Of a stretch of 48,367 nt of DNA, positions 16,206 to 25,275 are shown piece by piece. The notes under the pieces are model-generated. The model saw only the letters and a program-made list of their open reading frames with translations. It did not search any database and was not told the DNA's origin. Source of the DNA: an uncultured Eubacteriales bacterium (GTDB lineage: Bacteria; Bacillota; Clostridia; Christensenellales; Aristaeellaceae); the NCBI GenBank assembly GCA_902790015.1, contig CADAQF010000015.1:1-48367 (forward strand), given 5' to 3'. Positions within the stretch are counted from its first letter, which is position 1. Each line of letters opens with the position of its first letter. The translations under genes and the position numbers were made by a program.

Positions 16206-16695
16206 CCTGAGTCTGGAAGAAATATACACCGCCTACAGCAGCAAGGTGATGGGTTATATTTCCGCCCGGGTGAAGAACCACGCCGACGCGGAGGACCTGT
16301 GTACGGACGTTTTCATGAAGGTGCAGCGCAAACTGCCGGAATACGACACCGAGAAGGCCTCCATCAGCACGTGGGTATTCACGATCACGCGCAACACCGT
16401 GATCGACCATTTCCGCCGCTCCCGTCCCGGGGAAGAGCTGGATGAAAACCTGTCCGACGATTCCGAGGTGGAGGAGGGTCTGCTGCAGACGGAAACGCTG
16501 GGAGAACTGGCCGGCGCCCTGCGCAGACTGCCCCAGCAGCTGATGGACATCATCGTGCTTCGGTATTACGACGGCAAGCCCCTGACGGAGATCGCCCAGA
16601 TGATGAACCTGAGCTACGGGGCCGTAAAATTGCGGCATCAAAACGCCCTGCTGCTGCTCAAACAGTATATGGGGGCGCTGCCCGAATCCGACTGA
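16198..16695 (+). CDS. ECF-type RNA polymerase sigma-70 factor
   Basis: A 165-residue sigma factor with region 2 in the N-terminal half: EIYTAYSSKVMGYISARV, DAEDLCTDVFMKVQRKL and ISTWVFTITRNTVIDHFRR, the last being the family signature for -10 recognition. Region 4 is near residues 105-160, with LPQQLMDIIVLRYYDGKPLT and the helix-turn-helix IAQMMNLSYGAVKLRHQNAL. No dedicated anti-sigma factor is adjacent. The start overlaps the preceding small gene by 8 bases. It probably controls its own operon or other peptide genes; no target promoter motif could be established. Confidence 0.92.
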   Translation: MNNLSLEEIYTAYSSKVMGYISARVKNHADAEDLCTDVFMKVQRKLPEYDTEKASISTWVFTITRNTVIDHFRRSRPGEELDENLSDDSEVEEGLLQTETLGELAGALRRLPQQLMDIIVLRYYDGKPLTEIAQMMNLSYGAVKLRHQNALLLLKQYMGALPESD

Positions 16696-16703
16696 GTGCG
16701 GGC

Positions 16704-16722
16704 GGCCGTACGTACGGCCTTT
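16704..16722 (+). repeat. 16-bp palindrome after the sigma factor gene
   Basis: GGCCGTACGTACGGCC (16704-16719) is a perfect palindrome followed by TTT. It lies in the 104-base gap before the DUF218 gene and may attenuate transcription between the sigma gene and the exporter genes. Confidence 0.5.
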
Positions 16723-16799
16723 CCCGCCCGGCGCGGCAAATACACAGACAAAAAAAGAGGCGTCGGCCTGACGGCGGGACCGGGAAGGAGACAGGACGG

Positions 16800-18248
16800 A
16801 TGAAGCGGGCGGTGGTACAGATCGCGGCATGCGCGCTGGTCCTGATCCTTTTTTGTTTTTTATGCCGTATCGTTTTTTTCAGGACCTATACGGTCCGCAT
16901 CCCGACGGGCTTCCCGCGGACCGACGTCCATCCGGAAGGCCTGCGTCTCCTTCCGGAGGAGGAGGGCATCATCCGAAGCGGAGAAGTGACCCTGAAAGAC
17001 GGATTTTTTGAGGCGCCCATCCAGCCGCTGGGCCCCGGCGACGTCTGGGTGTCCGTGGTGGATGAGGAGGGCAGCGAGCTTACGCTCAGCCACCTGCGGG
17101 TAGGGCGGTTCAACACGGTGTACAATCTGATCGACGGCAGCTTTACCGGCGATCAGGCGGTATGCATCGCCGTGACGGTATTCTGGCTGCTGATCAGCGT
17201 CATCATGATATGGAATTGCTTCCAGATGAAGGGTGCCGCGTTTTACAGCTATACGTCCATATACTGTTCGGGCTTTTCGCTGTTTTCCCTGGTCAACTTT
17301 TTTCTGATGCTCAGGGTGGCGGTATCCCACCTCGTTTCCCCGAATTCGTACAGCATGCTGGAAGCCTACAGCACGATCTACGGGGCCGGCAAGCGGTTCA
17401 TGATACTGACCTCCCCGCTGATACTTTTGTTCGCCGCGGCGATGATCGTCAGCAACATAGCGCTTTTGCGCCATGAAAAGCCCAGGATACAGAACGCCCT
17501 GGGCATCCTGACGGCCGTATTGCTGATTGCGGGGGAAGCCGTCGGCATGATCATGTTTTTCGGGGATTTTTCCGGGCCCGAATGGAAGGCGCGGGCCGGC
17601 GAAACGGCGGAAAATGTATACGCCACCGCCTTTGTCTATTTTGAGTGCATGCTGGCGGGCTCCGTGATCTGCGGGATACGCGCGGCCCGCTACGAGCCAG
17701 AGCCTGACAAGGATTTTATCGTGATACTGGGCTGCTGGTTCAGAAAGGACGGGTCGCTCCCGCCCCTTTTGCGCGGCAGGGTGGACCGGGCTGTTTCCTT
17801 CTGGAAAATGCAGCGGGCCCGGACCGGCCGGGAGGCGGTGTTCATTCCTTCTGGCGGCCAGGGAAGAAACGAAAGCATGGCCGAGGCTGAGGCGATGCGG
17901 AGGTACCTGCTGTCCCAAAACATCCCGGAAAGGCTGATCCTCCCTGAGGATCAGGCGGCCAACACCTGGCAGAACATGGCCTTTTCCAAGCGCATCATCG
18001 ATTCGGTCAAGCCCGGAGGCAGCGCCGTGTTCTCTACGACCAACTATCATGTCTTCCGCAGCGGCGTGTGGGCCCGGAATGCCGGCTTCCCCATCGAGGG
18101 CATCGGCAGCGGCACCAAATGGTGGTTCTGGCCCAACGCCTTCATGCGGGAGGTGGTGGGGCTGATGGAAAGGCGATGGAAGCAGGAAGTGCTGTTTCTC
18201 CTGCTGCTGACGGCGTTTTTTGCCGCGCTTTCCCTTGCGCTTTACTGA
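16800..18248 (+). CDS. Membrane protein with C-terminal DUF218/YdcF-SanA-like domain
   Basis: A 482-residue membrane protein. An N-terminal helix (about 6-27) is followed by an extracytoplasmic beta-rich region (28-118), then five or six helices to about residue 295. Next comes a DUF218 domain (about 305-455: DFIVILGCWFRKDG, VFIPSGGQGRNESMAEAEAM, ANTWQNMAFS, FSTTNYHVFRS), then a final helix (461-481). DUF218 proteins (YdcF, SanA, ElyC) act in envelope and vancomycin-sensitivity phenotypes; the reaction is not settled. It lies between the sigma factor and the exporter, so a role in peptide maturation, immunity or envelope protection is possible. A GAAGGAG site precedes the ATG. Confidence 0.8.
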   Translation: MKRAVVQIAACALVLILFCFLCRIVFFRTYTVRIPTGFPRTDVHPEGLRLLPEEEGIIRSGEVTLKDGFFEAPIQPLGPGDVWVSVVDEEGSELTLSHLRVGRFNTVYNLIDGSFTGDQAVCIAVTVFWLLISVIMIWNCFQMKGAAFYSYTSIYCSGFSLFSLVNFFLMLRVAVSHLVSPNSYSMLEAYSTIYGAGKRFMILTSPLILLFAAAMIVSNIALLRHEKPRIQNALGILTAVLLIAGEAVGMIMFFGDFSGPEWKARAGETAENVYATAFVYFECMLAGSVICGIRAARYEPEPDKDFIVILGCWFRKDGSLPPLLRGRVDRAVSFWKMQRARTGREAVFIPSGGQGRNESMAEAEAMRRYLLSQNIPERLILPEDQAANTWQNMAFSKRIIDSVKPGGSAVFSTTNYHVFRSGVWARNAGFPIEGIGSGTKWWFWPNAFMREVVGLMERRWKQEVLFLLLLTAFFAALSLALY

Positions 18249-18272
18249 GCGGAAAGGAGCTTTCTTCAGAAA

Positions 18273-18935
18273 ATGGATAAGGGTTTGTTCAGACAAAAGA
18301 GCATCGACCGGATCTCTTCCCCGGAGCAGCTGCATGATTACATGCGGGTCACGAGCCCGAAGCTGTGGATGCTCCTTTCCGCCATCGTGGCGCTGCTGGC
18401 GGGGTTCGTCGTATACGCGGCCACAACCACCATGGAAAGCACCATGAAGCTGAAGGTCCAGTTTGAAAGCGGCTTCGCCCAGGCGGACATGCTGAGCTCG
18501 CAGGCTGATTACATCAAAGTCCGCATGCCCGTCCGCATCGGTGGACAAACCGGCTACGTCAGCGATATCATCCAGGCCTCCAGGCTCCGCCTCAAGGTAA
18601 ACCTCGACAGCGACGAACAGCTTGCCGACGGCTATTATGAATTGGCTTTGGAGGGAGAAACGGACCAGACAGTACAGGATCAGCTACTCCTTATGCTGAC
18701 CGTCCGGGGCGATCTGATCACCATATACAATTCGCCTGAAACCAAAAACCTGTTTTCTAAGGACCGCCGCATCCGCATCGAAGGCAGGCTGGCTACGGTG
18801 ACCGGGTATGAGGTGATCGACACCTCCACCGTTGTTTTTGAGCTGGACGACCCGAAGGTCACCATGCCTGACGGCGTCTACGACGCGGAAATCGTGACCG
18901 AATCCACCACGCCGATCCACTTCCTGCTGAACTGA
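18273..18935 (+). CDS. NHLM-type bacteriocin system secretion (membrane fusion) protein
   Basis: A 220-residue protein with the characteristic N-terminus LFRQKSIDRISSPEQLHDYM of NHLM-system HlyD-like secretion proteins, one membrane helix (31-50) and an extracytoplasmic beta-rich remainder. It is shorter than usual HlyD family members (often 400 or more) and lacks the long coiled-coil hairpin, so it may only bridge the exporter to the cell wall. It sits 24 bases after the DUF218 gene and 14 bases before the peptidase/ABC gene. An AAAGGAG site precedes the ATG. Confidence 0.8.
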   Translation: MDKGLFRQKSIDRISSPEQLHDYMRVTSPKLWMLLSAIVALLAGFVVYAATTTMESTMKLKVQFESGFAQADMLSSQADYIKVRMPVRIGGQTGYVSDIIQASRLRLKVNLDSDEQLADGYYELALEGETDQTVQDQLLLMLTVRGDLITIYNSPETKNLFSKDRRIRIEGRLATVTGYEVIDTSTVVFELDDPKVTMPDGVYDAEIVTESTTPIHFLLN

Positions 18936-18949
18936 GGGAGGCCCGGCGC

Positions 18950-21139
18950 ATGTTTAAAAGCAAAAACAGTAAAATAGTAAAGCCCGTTCAGAAGGGCGTG
19001 GCCAAGGTGCCTGTCATCATGCAGATGGAGGCGCTGGAGTGCGGAGCGGCCTGCCTGGCGATGGTGCTGGCGTATTATCACAAGTGGGTGCCGCTGGAGC
19101 AGGTGCGGCTGGCCTGCGGCGTGTCCCGCGACGGCTCCAACATGAAAAACGTGTTCCTGGCCGGGCAAAACTACGGGCTGGAGGTACACGGCTATAAAAT
19201 GGAGGTGGAGGCGCTCAGGCAATCGGCGACCTTCCCCTGCATCATCCACTGGAATTTCAACCACTTTGTCGTGCTGGACGGGTTCAGGAAAAACCGCGCC
19301 GTGTTAAACGACCCCGCCCGCGGCGAGGTGCAGGTATCCATGGAGGAGTTTGACGAATCCTTCACCGGCCTTTGCCTCACGTTCGCTCCCGGGGAAGGCT
19401 TTGCGCCCTCCGGCAAGCGCAAGAGCACCGTGGCCTTTGCCCGAAAGCGCCTGAGCGGAGCGGGGCCGGCGGTCGTGTTCATTACGCTCACGTCAGTCAT
19501 CTCCTATCTGTTCGGCATCATCAACCCGGTGCTGTCCCGCGTATTCTTTGACCGGCTGCTGACCAGGCAGGCGCCGGAATGGCTGTACCCGTTCATAGTC
19601 GCCATGAGCCTTTTGTGCCTGTTCCAGGTCGCCGTGGGCTGGGCGCAGGCGATATACGCGCTTAAAATCAACGGCAAAATGGCCATTGAAGGCAACGCCT
19701 CCTATATGTGGAAGGTCCTGCGGCTGCCGGTGGAGTTTTTTTCCCAGCGCATGACCGGCGATATCCTGCAGCGCCAGGGCACCAACGCCGCCATCGCCGG
19801 CACGCTGGTGGAAACCGTGGCGCCGCTGGCGCTCAATTCCATCATGATGGTCTTTTACCTGGTGATCATGCTGCGCTACAGCCCGCTCATGACGCTGATA
19901 GGCCTCTTTTCCCTGTTTTTGAACCTGTTTGTGGCCCGGTACCTGTCTGAAAAGCGGGTGAACCTGACCCGGGTGCAGATGCGGGACAGCGGGAAGCTGG
20001 CCTCCGCCACCATGGCGGGCATCAGCATGGCCGAAACCATCAAGGCCTCCGGCGCGGAGGGCGGCTTTTTCCGCAAATGGTCCGGCTATCAGGCGTCTGT
20101 CAATTCGCAGAACGTGAAATACCTGACGCTCAACGCCAGGTTCGGCATCATTCCGGAATTCATCAGCACCGTCAGCAACTTCCTGGTGCTGTTTTTAGGC
20201 GTGCGCCTGGCGATAGACGGAAGCTTCACCCTGGGCATGATCACCACCTTCCAGGGGCTTTTGTCCAGCTTTATGGAGCCGGCCATGACCCTGGTTTCTG
20301 CCGGGCAGACCATCCAGGAAATGCGCACCCAGATGGAGCGCGTGGAGGACGTGATGGAATACCCGGACGACCCGCTGGTGAAGGACAGCCAGGAGCCGGC
20401 GGACGGAAACCTCTCAAAGCTGCGGGGCGAGGTGGAGGTAAGGAATCTGACCTTCGGCTATTCTCCCCTGGCGGAGCCTACGATCAGCGATTTTTCGATG
20501 CATATAAAGCCGGGCAGCCGCGTGGCCATCGTGGGCGGCAGCGGGTGCGGCAAATCCACCGTCAGCAAGCTGATCACCGGGCTTTATCAGCCCTGGGGCG
20601 GTGAAATACTCTTTGACGGCAGGCCCATCAGCGCTATCCCCCGCAGCGTGTTCACCGGCTCCGTGGCCATGGTGGACCAGGACATCGTGCTGTTTGAGGA
20701 TACCATCGCGAACAATATCCGCATGTGGGACCAGTCCATCGCGGATTTCGAGGTGATCCTGGCGGCCAGGGACGCCCAGATTCACGACGACATCCTGAAG
20801 CGCCCGGGCGGCTATCAGGCAAAGCTTACGGAAAACGGGAAGGACCTGTCCGGCGGCCAGCGCCAGCGCCTGGAAATAGCGCGCGTGCTTGCGCAGGATC
20901 CTTCCATCATCATCCTGGACGAGGCCACCAGCGCCCTGGACGCCAAGACCGAGTACGAGCTGGTCCGGGCGGTCAGGGACCGGGGCATTTCCTGCATCGT
21001 GATCGCCCACCGCCTGTCCACCATCAGGGACAGCGACGAGATCATCGTCCTTGAAAAAGGCAGGATCGTGGAAAGAGGCACGCACGACGAGCTTTACAAA
21101 AAGGGCGGAGCCTACGCCGAGCTTGTGACAAATGAATGA
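18950..21139 (+). CDS. NHLM-type bacteriocin exporter: C39 peptidase/permease/ATPase
   Basis: A 729-residue transporter combining three parts. The N-terminal C39 cysteine peptidase cleaves double-glycine-type leaders; catalytic Cys31 sits in ECGAACLAMVLAYY, His105 in NHFVVLD and Asp121 in NDPARG. A six-helix ABC transmembrane domain follows (about 170-450). The ATPase has Walker A GGSGCGKST (529-537), LSGGQ signature and Walker B IIILDEATSALD, and an H-loop IAHRLSTI. All catalytic residues are intact. It cleaves the leader of its substrate and exports the core across the membrane. It forms the pair with the next gene, as in NHLM microcin systems, and lies in the same operon. Confidence 0.93.
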   Translation: MFKSKNSKIVKPVQKGVAKVPVIMQMEALECGAACLAMVLAYYHKWVPLEQVRLACGVSRDGSNMKNVFLAGQNYGLEVHGYKMEVEALRQSATFPCIIHWNFNHFVVLDGFRKNRAVLNDPARGEVQVSMEEFDESFTGLCLTFAPGEGFAPSGKRKSTVAFARKRLSGAGPAVVFITLTSVISYLFGIINPVLSRVFFDRLLTRQAPEWLYPFIVAMSLLCLFQVAVGWAQAIYALKINGKMAIEGNASYMWKVLRLPVEFFSQRMTGDILQRQGTNAAIAGTLVETVAPLALNSIMMVFYLVIMLRYSPLMTLIGLFSLFLNLFVARYLSEKRVNLTRVQMRDSGKLASATMAGISMAETIKASGAEGGFFRKWSGYQASVNSQNVKYLTLNARFGIIPEFISTVSNFLVLFLGVRLAIDGSFTLGMITTFQGLLSSFMEPAMTLVSAGQTIQEMRTQMERVEDVMEYPDDPLVKDSQEPADGNLSKLRGEVEVRNLTFGYSPLAEPTISDFSMHIKPGSRVAIVGGSGCGKSTVSKLITGLYQPWGGEILFDGRPISAIPRSVFTGSVAMVDQDIVLFEDTIANNIRMWDQSIADFEVILAARDAQIHDDILKRPGGYQAKLTENGKDLSGGQRQRLEIARVLAQDPSIIILDEATSALDAKTEYELVRAVRDRGISCIVIAHRLSTIRDSDEIIVLEKGRIVERGTHDELYKKGGAYAELVTNE

Positions 21140-21157
21140 CGGAAAGGAGGGACTTCC

Positions 21158-23350
21158 GTGGGATGGTTTGACGAGCAGATCAGGCAGCGCATGAAGAGCG
21201 ACCAGGACGTATTGGAAGATTCCTTCTTCCGTATGGCCGGCGTGGTGATGGACAAATGGAACGCCGAGCGTCTGGAAGACGACCGGCTGATCGCCCGGGA
21301 GGCGCTGGACGACATCCTGCGCTATTACCATCAGAAGCCCGCCGAAATACCGGAGGATATAACCGATCTGAACGAACAGATGGAATACGCCCTGCGGCCG
21401 TCTGGGCTGATGGTGCGGGACATCGAGCTTGAAAAGGGCTGGCAGCACGACGCCTACGGCCCCATGCTCGGCTGCATCAAGGAAACCGGCGCCACGGTGG
21501 CGCTGCTTCCCGGCACGGTCATGGGGTATTATTTCAAGGACCCTTCAACGGGCAGGAAGACCCGCGTGACCCGGCGCAACGCCCACCTTTTTTCCGCGGA
21601 CGCGCTGTGCTTTTACCGGCCGCTGCCGATGAAGAAGCTGGGCATCACGGATCTTTTGCAGTATATGAAAAACTGCATCTCCAGCGGAGATGTCATCCTG
21701 ATCGTGCTGGCGACGCTGCTGGTGACGCTGGTGGGCCAGATAGAGCCTTCTGTCAATTATCTGATCACCGGCACGATCCTCCAGCAAAAGCGCCTCAACC
21801 TGATGGGCGGGGCGGCGGCTTTCCTGGTGTCCTCCGCCTTTGCCGCAAGGATGCTCAGCATGGTCAGAAGCCTTCTGATGGAGAGGATCAACACCAAGGC
21901 TTCCCTGGGTGTGGACGCCTCGGTGATGATGCGGCTTTTGTCCCTGCCCGTGAGCTTTTTCAGGAAATACGCCTCGGGCGATCTTTCAAGCCGCGCGGCC
22001 TCCGTGAATTCGCTGTGCAGCATGATGCTCAACAATATCCTCTCCATAGGATTGAGCAGCCTGATGTCGCTGATCTACGTCACGCAGATATTCCGCTTCG
22101 CGCCGGCGCTGGTATGGCCTTCTCTTTTGATCACGCTGGCCACGGTGGTGCTGAGCGTCACGGCCTCGCTGGTGCAGATCAACATTTCGCGCCAGCTCAT
22201 GAAGCTGCAGGCGGAGGAAGCGGGCATGAGCTACGCGATATTGAACGGCCTGCAGAAAATAAAGCTCTCCGGCTCCGAAAAGCGCGTGTTCGCGCGCTGG
22301 GGAAACCTGTACGCCAAATCCGCGAGGCTTGAATACAACCCGCCGATATTCCTTAAGCTCAACGGCGTTATCGCCACTGCCATCCAGCTGGCGGGCACGG
22401 TGGTGCTGTATTACCTGGCGGTCGAAACGAACGTGTCGCCCAGCCAGTATTTCGGGTTTCAGACGGCCTACGGCCACGTTTCGGCGGCGTTTCACGCCCT
22501 GGCGGGCATCGCCATTTCCATCGCCTCCATCCCCCCCATCCTGGAAATGGCGGAGCCTATCCTGAAGGCGGAGCCGGAAGTCTCCGCCGAAAAGGAAACG
22601 GTCACGCAGATAACCGGCAATATCGAGATGAGCCACGTTTCCTTCCGCTATGAGAGCAATACGCCCTATATCCTGAGCGATCTTTCCCTTAAGATCAAAG
22701 CGGGCGAGTACGTCGCCATCGTAGGGCGTACGGGCTGCGGCAAATCCACGCTGGTGCGGCTGCTGTTGGGGTTTGAAAAGCCCGAAAACGGCGCCATTTA
22801 TTACGACCACCACGACATGAGCCGTCTGGACCCGCGTTCCCTGCGCAGGCATATCGGTGTGGTGATCCAAAACGGCCAGCTGTTTCAGGGGGACATCTTT
22901 TCGAACATCACCATCTCCGCCCCGCAGCTGACCCTCGACGATGCCTGGGAGGCGGCGGAAACGGCCGGCATCGCCGCCGACATCCGGGAAATGCCCATGG
23001 GCATGCAGACCATCATTTCCGAAGGCCAGGGCGGCATCTCCGGCGGACAGAAGCAGCGCCTGATGATAGCCCGCGCCATCGCGCCCAAGCCCCGCATCCT
23101 CATTTTCGACGAGGCCACCAGCGCTTTGGACAATAAGACCCAGCGCCAGGTATCCCAGGCGCTGGACGAGCTTAAATGCACCCGCATCGTGATCGCCCAC
23201 CGCCTCTCCACCATCCGCAACTGCGACCGCATCCTGGTGATGGACAACGGCGCGATCATCGAGGAGGGCAGCTATGACGCCCTGCTGGCCCAAAATGGCG
23301 TCTTTGCCGACCTGATCGCCCGCCAGCGGCTGGACGCCGAGGGAGAGTGA
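21158..23350 (+). CDS. NHLM-type bacteriocin exporter: second permease/ATPase subunit
   Basis: A 730-residue ABC exporter. Instead of a peptidase, the N-terminus (about 1-170) is a soluble region with no recognised catalytic motif, as in the ABC2 partner of NHLM systems. Transmembrane helices occupy about 175-450. The ATPase has Walker A GRTGCGKST, signature ISGGQKQRLMIA and Walker B ILIFDEATSALD. It probably forms a heterodimer with the C39-bearing subunit. The GTG start at 21158 follows an AAAGGAGG site at 7 bases. This is the last gene of the operon; 69 bases separate it from proA. Confidence 0.9.
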   Translation: MGWFDEQIRQRMKSDQDVLEDSFFRMAGVVMDKWNAERLEDDRLIAREALDDILRYYHQKPAEIPEDITDLNEQMEYALRPSGLMVRDIELEKGWQHDAYGPMLGCIKETGATVALLPGTVMGYYFKDPSTGRKTRVTRRNAHLFSADALCFYRPLPMKKLGITDLLQYMKNCISSGDVILIVLATLLVTLVGQIEPSVNYLITGTILQQKRLNLMGGAAAFLVSSAFAARMLSMVRSLLMERINTKASLGVDASVMMRLLSLPVSFFRKYASGDLSSRAASVNSLCSMMLNNILSIGLSSLMSLIYVTQIFRFAPALVWPSLLITLATVVLSVTASLVQINISRQLMKLQAEEAGMSYAILNGLQKIKLSGSEKRVFARWGNLYAKSARLEYNPPIFLKLNGVIATAIQLAGTVVLYYLAVETNVSPSQYFGFQTAYGHVSAAFHALAGIAISIASIPPILEMAEPILKAEPEVSAEKETVTQITGNIEMSHVSFRYESNTPYILSDLSLKIKAGEYVAIVGRTGCGKSTLVRLLLGFEKPENGAIYYDHHDMSRLDPRSLRRHIGVVIQNGQLFQGDIFSNITISAPQLTLDDAWEAAETAGIAADIREMPMGMQTIISEGQGGISGGQKQRLMIARAIAPKPRILIFDEATSALDNKTQRQVSQALDELKCTRIVIAHRLSTIRNCDRILVMDNGAIIEEGSYDALLAQNGVFADLIARQRLDAEGE

Positions 23351-23419
23351 TCCGGGGCATATGCCCGGGAAAAGGGCCGGCGCGGCAAAACGACTGCAGG
23401 AAAGGCGGAAAGCATATAT

Positions 23420-24721
23420 ATGATGACTGTGGAACAGACGGCCGTACTGGCGCGGGAAGCGTCCTACGCGCTGGTGGCCTTGCCGCACGAAAAGAGAAAC
23501 GCCGCGCTTCTTTCCATGGCGGAGCTTCTTTGGGAGCGCCGGGAGGACATTTTTGCCGCCAACCGCGGGGATATGGCCCGGGCGCGCGAGGAAAGCCTGG
23601 CCGCGCCCCTGCTCGCCCGGCTGCTGATGGACGAAAAAAAGCTCCGCGGCGTCACGGACGGGCTCCGGGCGCTGAGCGGGCTCCCCGACCCTTTGGGCCG
23701 CACGCTGCTTGCCCGGGAGCTTGCGCCGGGGCTCCGGCTGTACCGGGTGAGCTGCCCCATAGGCGTATTGGGCGTGGTGTTTGAAAGCAGGCCGGACGCG
23801 CTGGTTCAGATCGCCTCCCTGGCCCTTAAAAGCGGAAACGCCGCCCTGCTCAAGGGCGGCAGAGAGGCGCTGGGCACCAACCGGGCGCTGATGGAAGTGA
23901 TGGACGAGGCCGCCCGGCGCGTTAGTATCCCCCAGGGCTGGGCGGCGCTGCTGGAAACCAGGGACGACGTCAGCGCCATGCTGTCCCTGGACACGTATAT
24001 AGACCTCCTGATCCCCCGGGGTTCCAACGCCTTCGTCCGCTACATCATGGATCACACCCACATCCCGGTGATGGGCCACGCCGAGGGGCTTTGCCACGTC
24101 TATGTGGATAAGCTGGCCGATACGGCCACCGCCCTCAAGGTGACCGTGGACGCCAAGACGCAGGCCTACGCGGTCTGCAACGCCGCGGAAACGCTGCTGG
24201 TCCATCAGGCCGCCGCGCCGGCCTTTCTGCCGCTAATGGATAAGGCCATGCGGGAAAAAGGCGTTCTGCTCCGGGGAGACGAAAGGACCCGGGCGCTCAT
24301 CTCCTGCGAACCGGCAACGGAAGCGGACTGGGGCACGGAATATCTGGACGCCGTTTTGTCCGTCCGGGTGGTGGACAGCCTGGAGGAGGCCGTCGCCCAC
24401 ATCAACCGCTACGGCTCCCATCATACGGACGCCATTGTGACCGAAGACCGCGAGGCCGCCCGCCGCTTCATTTCCCGGGTGGACAGCGCGGGGGTGTACG
24501 TCAACTGCTCCACCCGCTTTGCCGACGGCTTCCGCTACGGCTTCGGCGCCGAGGTCGGCATAGCTACCGGCAAACTGCACGCCCGCGGCCCCGTGGGGCT
24601 GGAGGGCCTGTGCACCTATAAATATATCCTGCTGGGCGAAGGGCAGACCGTCGAAGAGACGATGACCGGCGCCGTTAAATATACGCACCGGGACCTGACG
24701 GAGGACTGCCCGCTTTCCTGA
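23420..24721 (+). CDS. proA: Glutamate-5-semialdehyde dehydrogenase
   Basis: A 433-residue gamma-glutamyl phosphate reductase, which makes glutamate-5-semialdehyde from gamma-glutamyl phosphate with NADPH in proline synthesis. Family motifs are clear: ARELAPGLRLYRVSCPIGVL with VVFESRPDALVQIASL, SGNAALLKGGREA, the active-site AYAVCNAAETLLVH (Cys253), and GFGAEVGIATGKLHARGPVG. The usual partner proB is not in the window. An AGGAAAGGCGG region precedes two consecutive ATGs (23420 and 23423); either could be used. It follows the exporter operon by 69 bases; no promoter is evident in the gap, so some read-through is possible. Confidence 0.96.
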   Translation: MMTVEQTAVLAREASYALVALPHEKRNAALLSMAELLWERREDIFAANRGDMARAREESLAAPLLARLLMDEKKLRGVTDGLRALSGLPDPLGRTLLARELAPGLRLYRVSCPIGVLGVVFESRPDALVQIASLALKSGNAALLKGGREALGTNRALMEVMDEAARRVSIPQGWAALLETRDDVSAMLSLDTYIDLLIPRGSNAFVRYIMDHTHIPVMGHAEGLCHVYVDKLADTATALKVTVDAKTQAYAVCNAAETLLVHQAAAPAFLPLMDKAMREKGVLLRGDERTRALISCEPATEADWGTEYLDAVLSVRVVDSLEEAVAHINRYGSHHTDAIVTEDREAARRFISRVDSAGVYVNCSTRFADGFRYGFGAEVGIATGKLHARGPVGLEGLCTYKYILLGEGQTVEETMTGAVKYTHRDLTEDCPLS

Positions 24722-24774
24722 TCCATGCGCCCGCGCCCGGCGGACGGCTCCCCCATGCAAATAGCAGGACAAAT

Positions 24775-24817
24775 GAAAAGACCGGAGGGAAAAATCACCG
24801 CCGGCCTTTTCTTTTGT
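24775..24817 (+). terminator. Terminator after proA
   Basis: AAAAG-A-CCGG-A-GG pairs with CC-G-CCGG-C-CTTTT (two mismatches) around a short A-rich loop, followed by CTTTTG. It lies between converging proA and the small membrane protein gene. Confidence 0.65.
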
Positions 24818-24848
24818 CAGTGGTATCAGCTGATAGAATCAGCCGACT

Positions 24849-25208
24849 TCAGTTCCCGGACATGTTTTGCAGCTCCTGCATTTCTTTAAGCAGCGCGTCC
24901 AGGCTGGCCTGATCCTTGGGAAGCCTGCTGGCGAGTTCCATCATACCGCCATGAACGTCTTCGGACACCTGGGCCCACAGACCGTCGGGCTTTAATTCCA
25001 CGGCCTTCTCATGCAGGGTCTTGAAGATGTTGGAAGAAACGTCCATCATAACGACCGTCAGGATGATGGCCAGCGCTCCGATCACGATGGAGGCGATGCC
25101 GCCCTTCCTGTCCTTTTTGCGCTTCAGGATGCCCAGCACGACCGCAGCGGCAGCCAGGACCCCAGCCGCGATGCCGCCGATTGTGCCGAACATGAAGGTG
25201 CCCAGCAC
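24849..25208 (-). CDS. Small two-helix membrane protein, possibly frameshifted at its start
   Basis: At least 119 residues: a first Gly/Ala-rich membrane helix (FMFGTIGGIAAGVLAAAAVVLGIL), a basic loop KRKKDRKGG, a second helix (ASIVIGALAIILTVVMM), then a soluble helical tail. It resembles small DUF4190-like membrane proteins. The natural N-terminus seems to lie upstream. A GTG followed by a run of seven A (25255-25245 region on the minus strand) would start a typical MKKKGILAVILGILAIAC helix, but only with one extra A. So either a start near 25208 is used, or there is a frameshift or base error. Function is unknown. Confidence 0.6.
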   Translation of the reverse strand: MLGTFMFGTIGGIAAGVLAAAAVVLGILKRKKDRKGGIASIVIGALAIILTVVMMDVSSNIFKTLHEKAVELKPDGLWAQVSEDVHGGMMELASRLPKDQASLDALLKEMQELQNMSGN

Positions 25209-25275
25209 CGCGCATGCGATGGCAAGAATACCCAGAATAACAGCAAGAATACCCTTTTTTTCACTTCTCCCGTAA

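Noticed and set aside
18273..18935. Possible adhesin or peptidoglycan-anchored protein
   Set aside because: The SPEQL N-terminus and the placement before two NHLM-type ABC exporters fit a membrane fusion protein better.
21986..24205. 739-codon open minus-strand frame over the second ABC gene and proA
   Set aside because: Spans two well-supported genes on the other strand; low-complexity His/Gln/Arg-rich composition typical of antisense frames.
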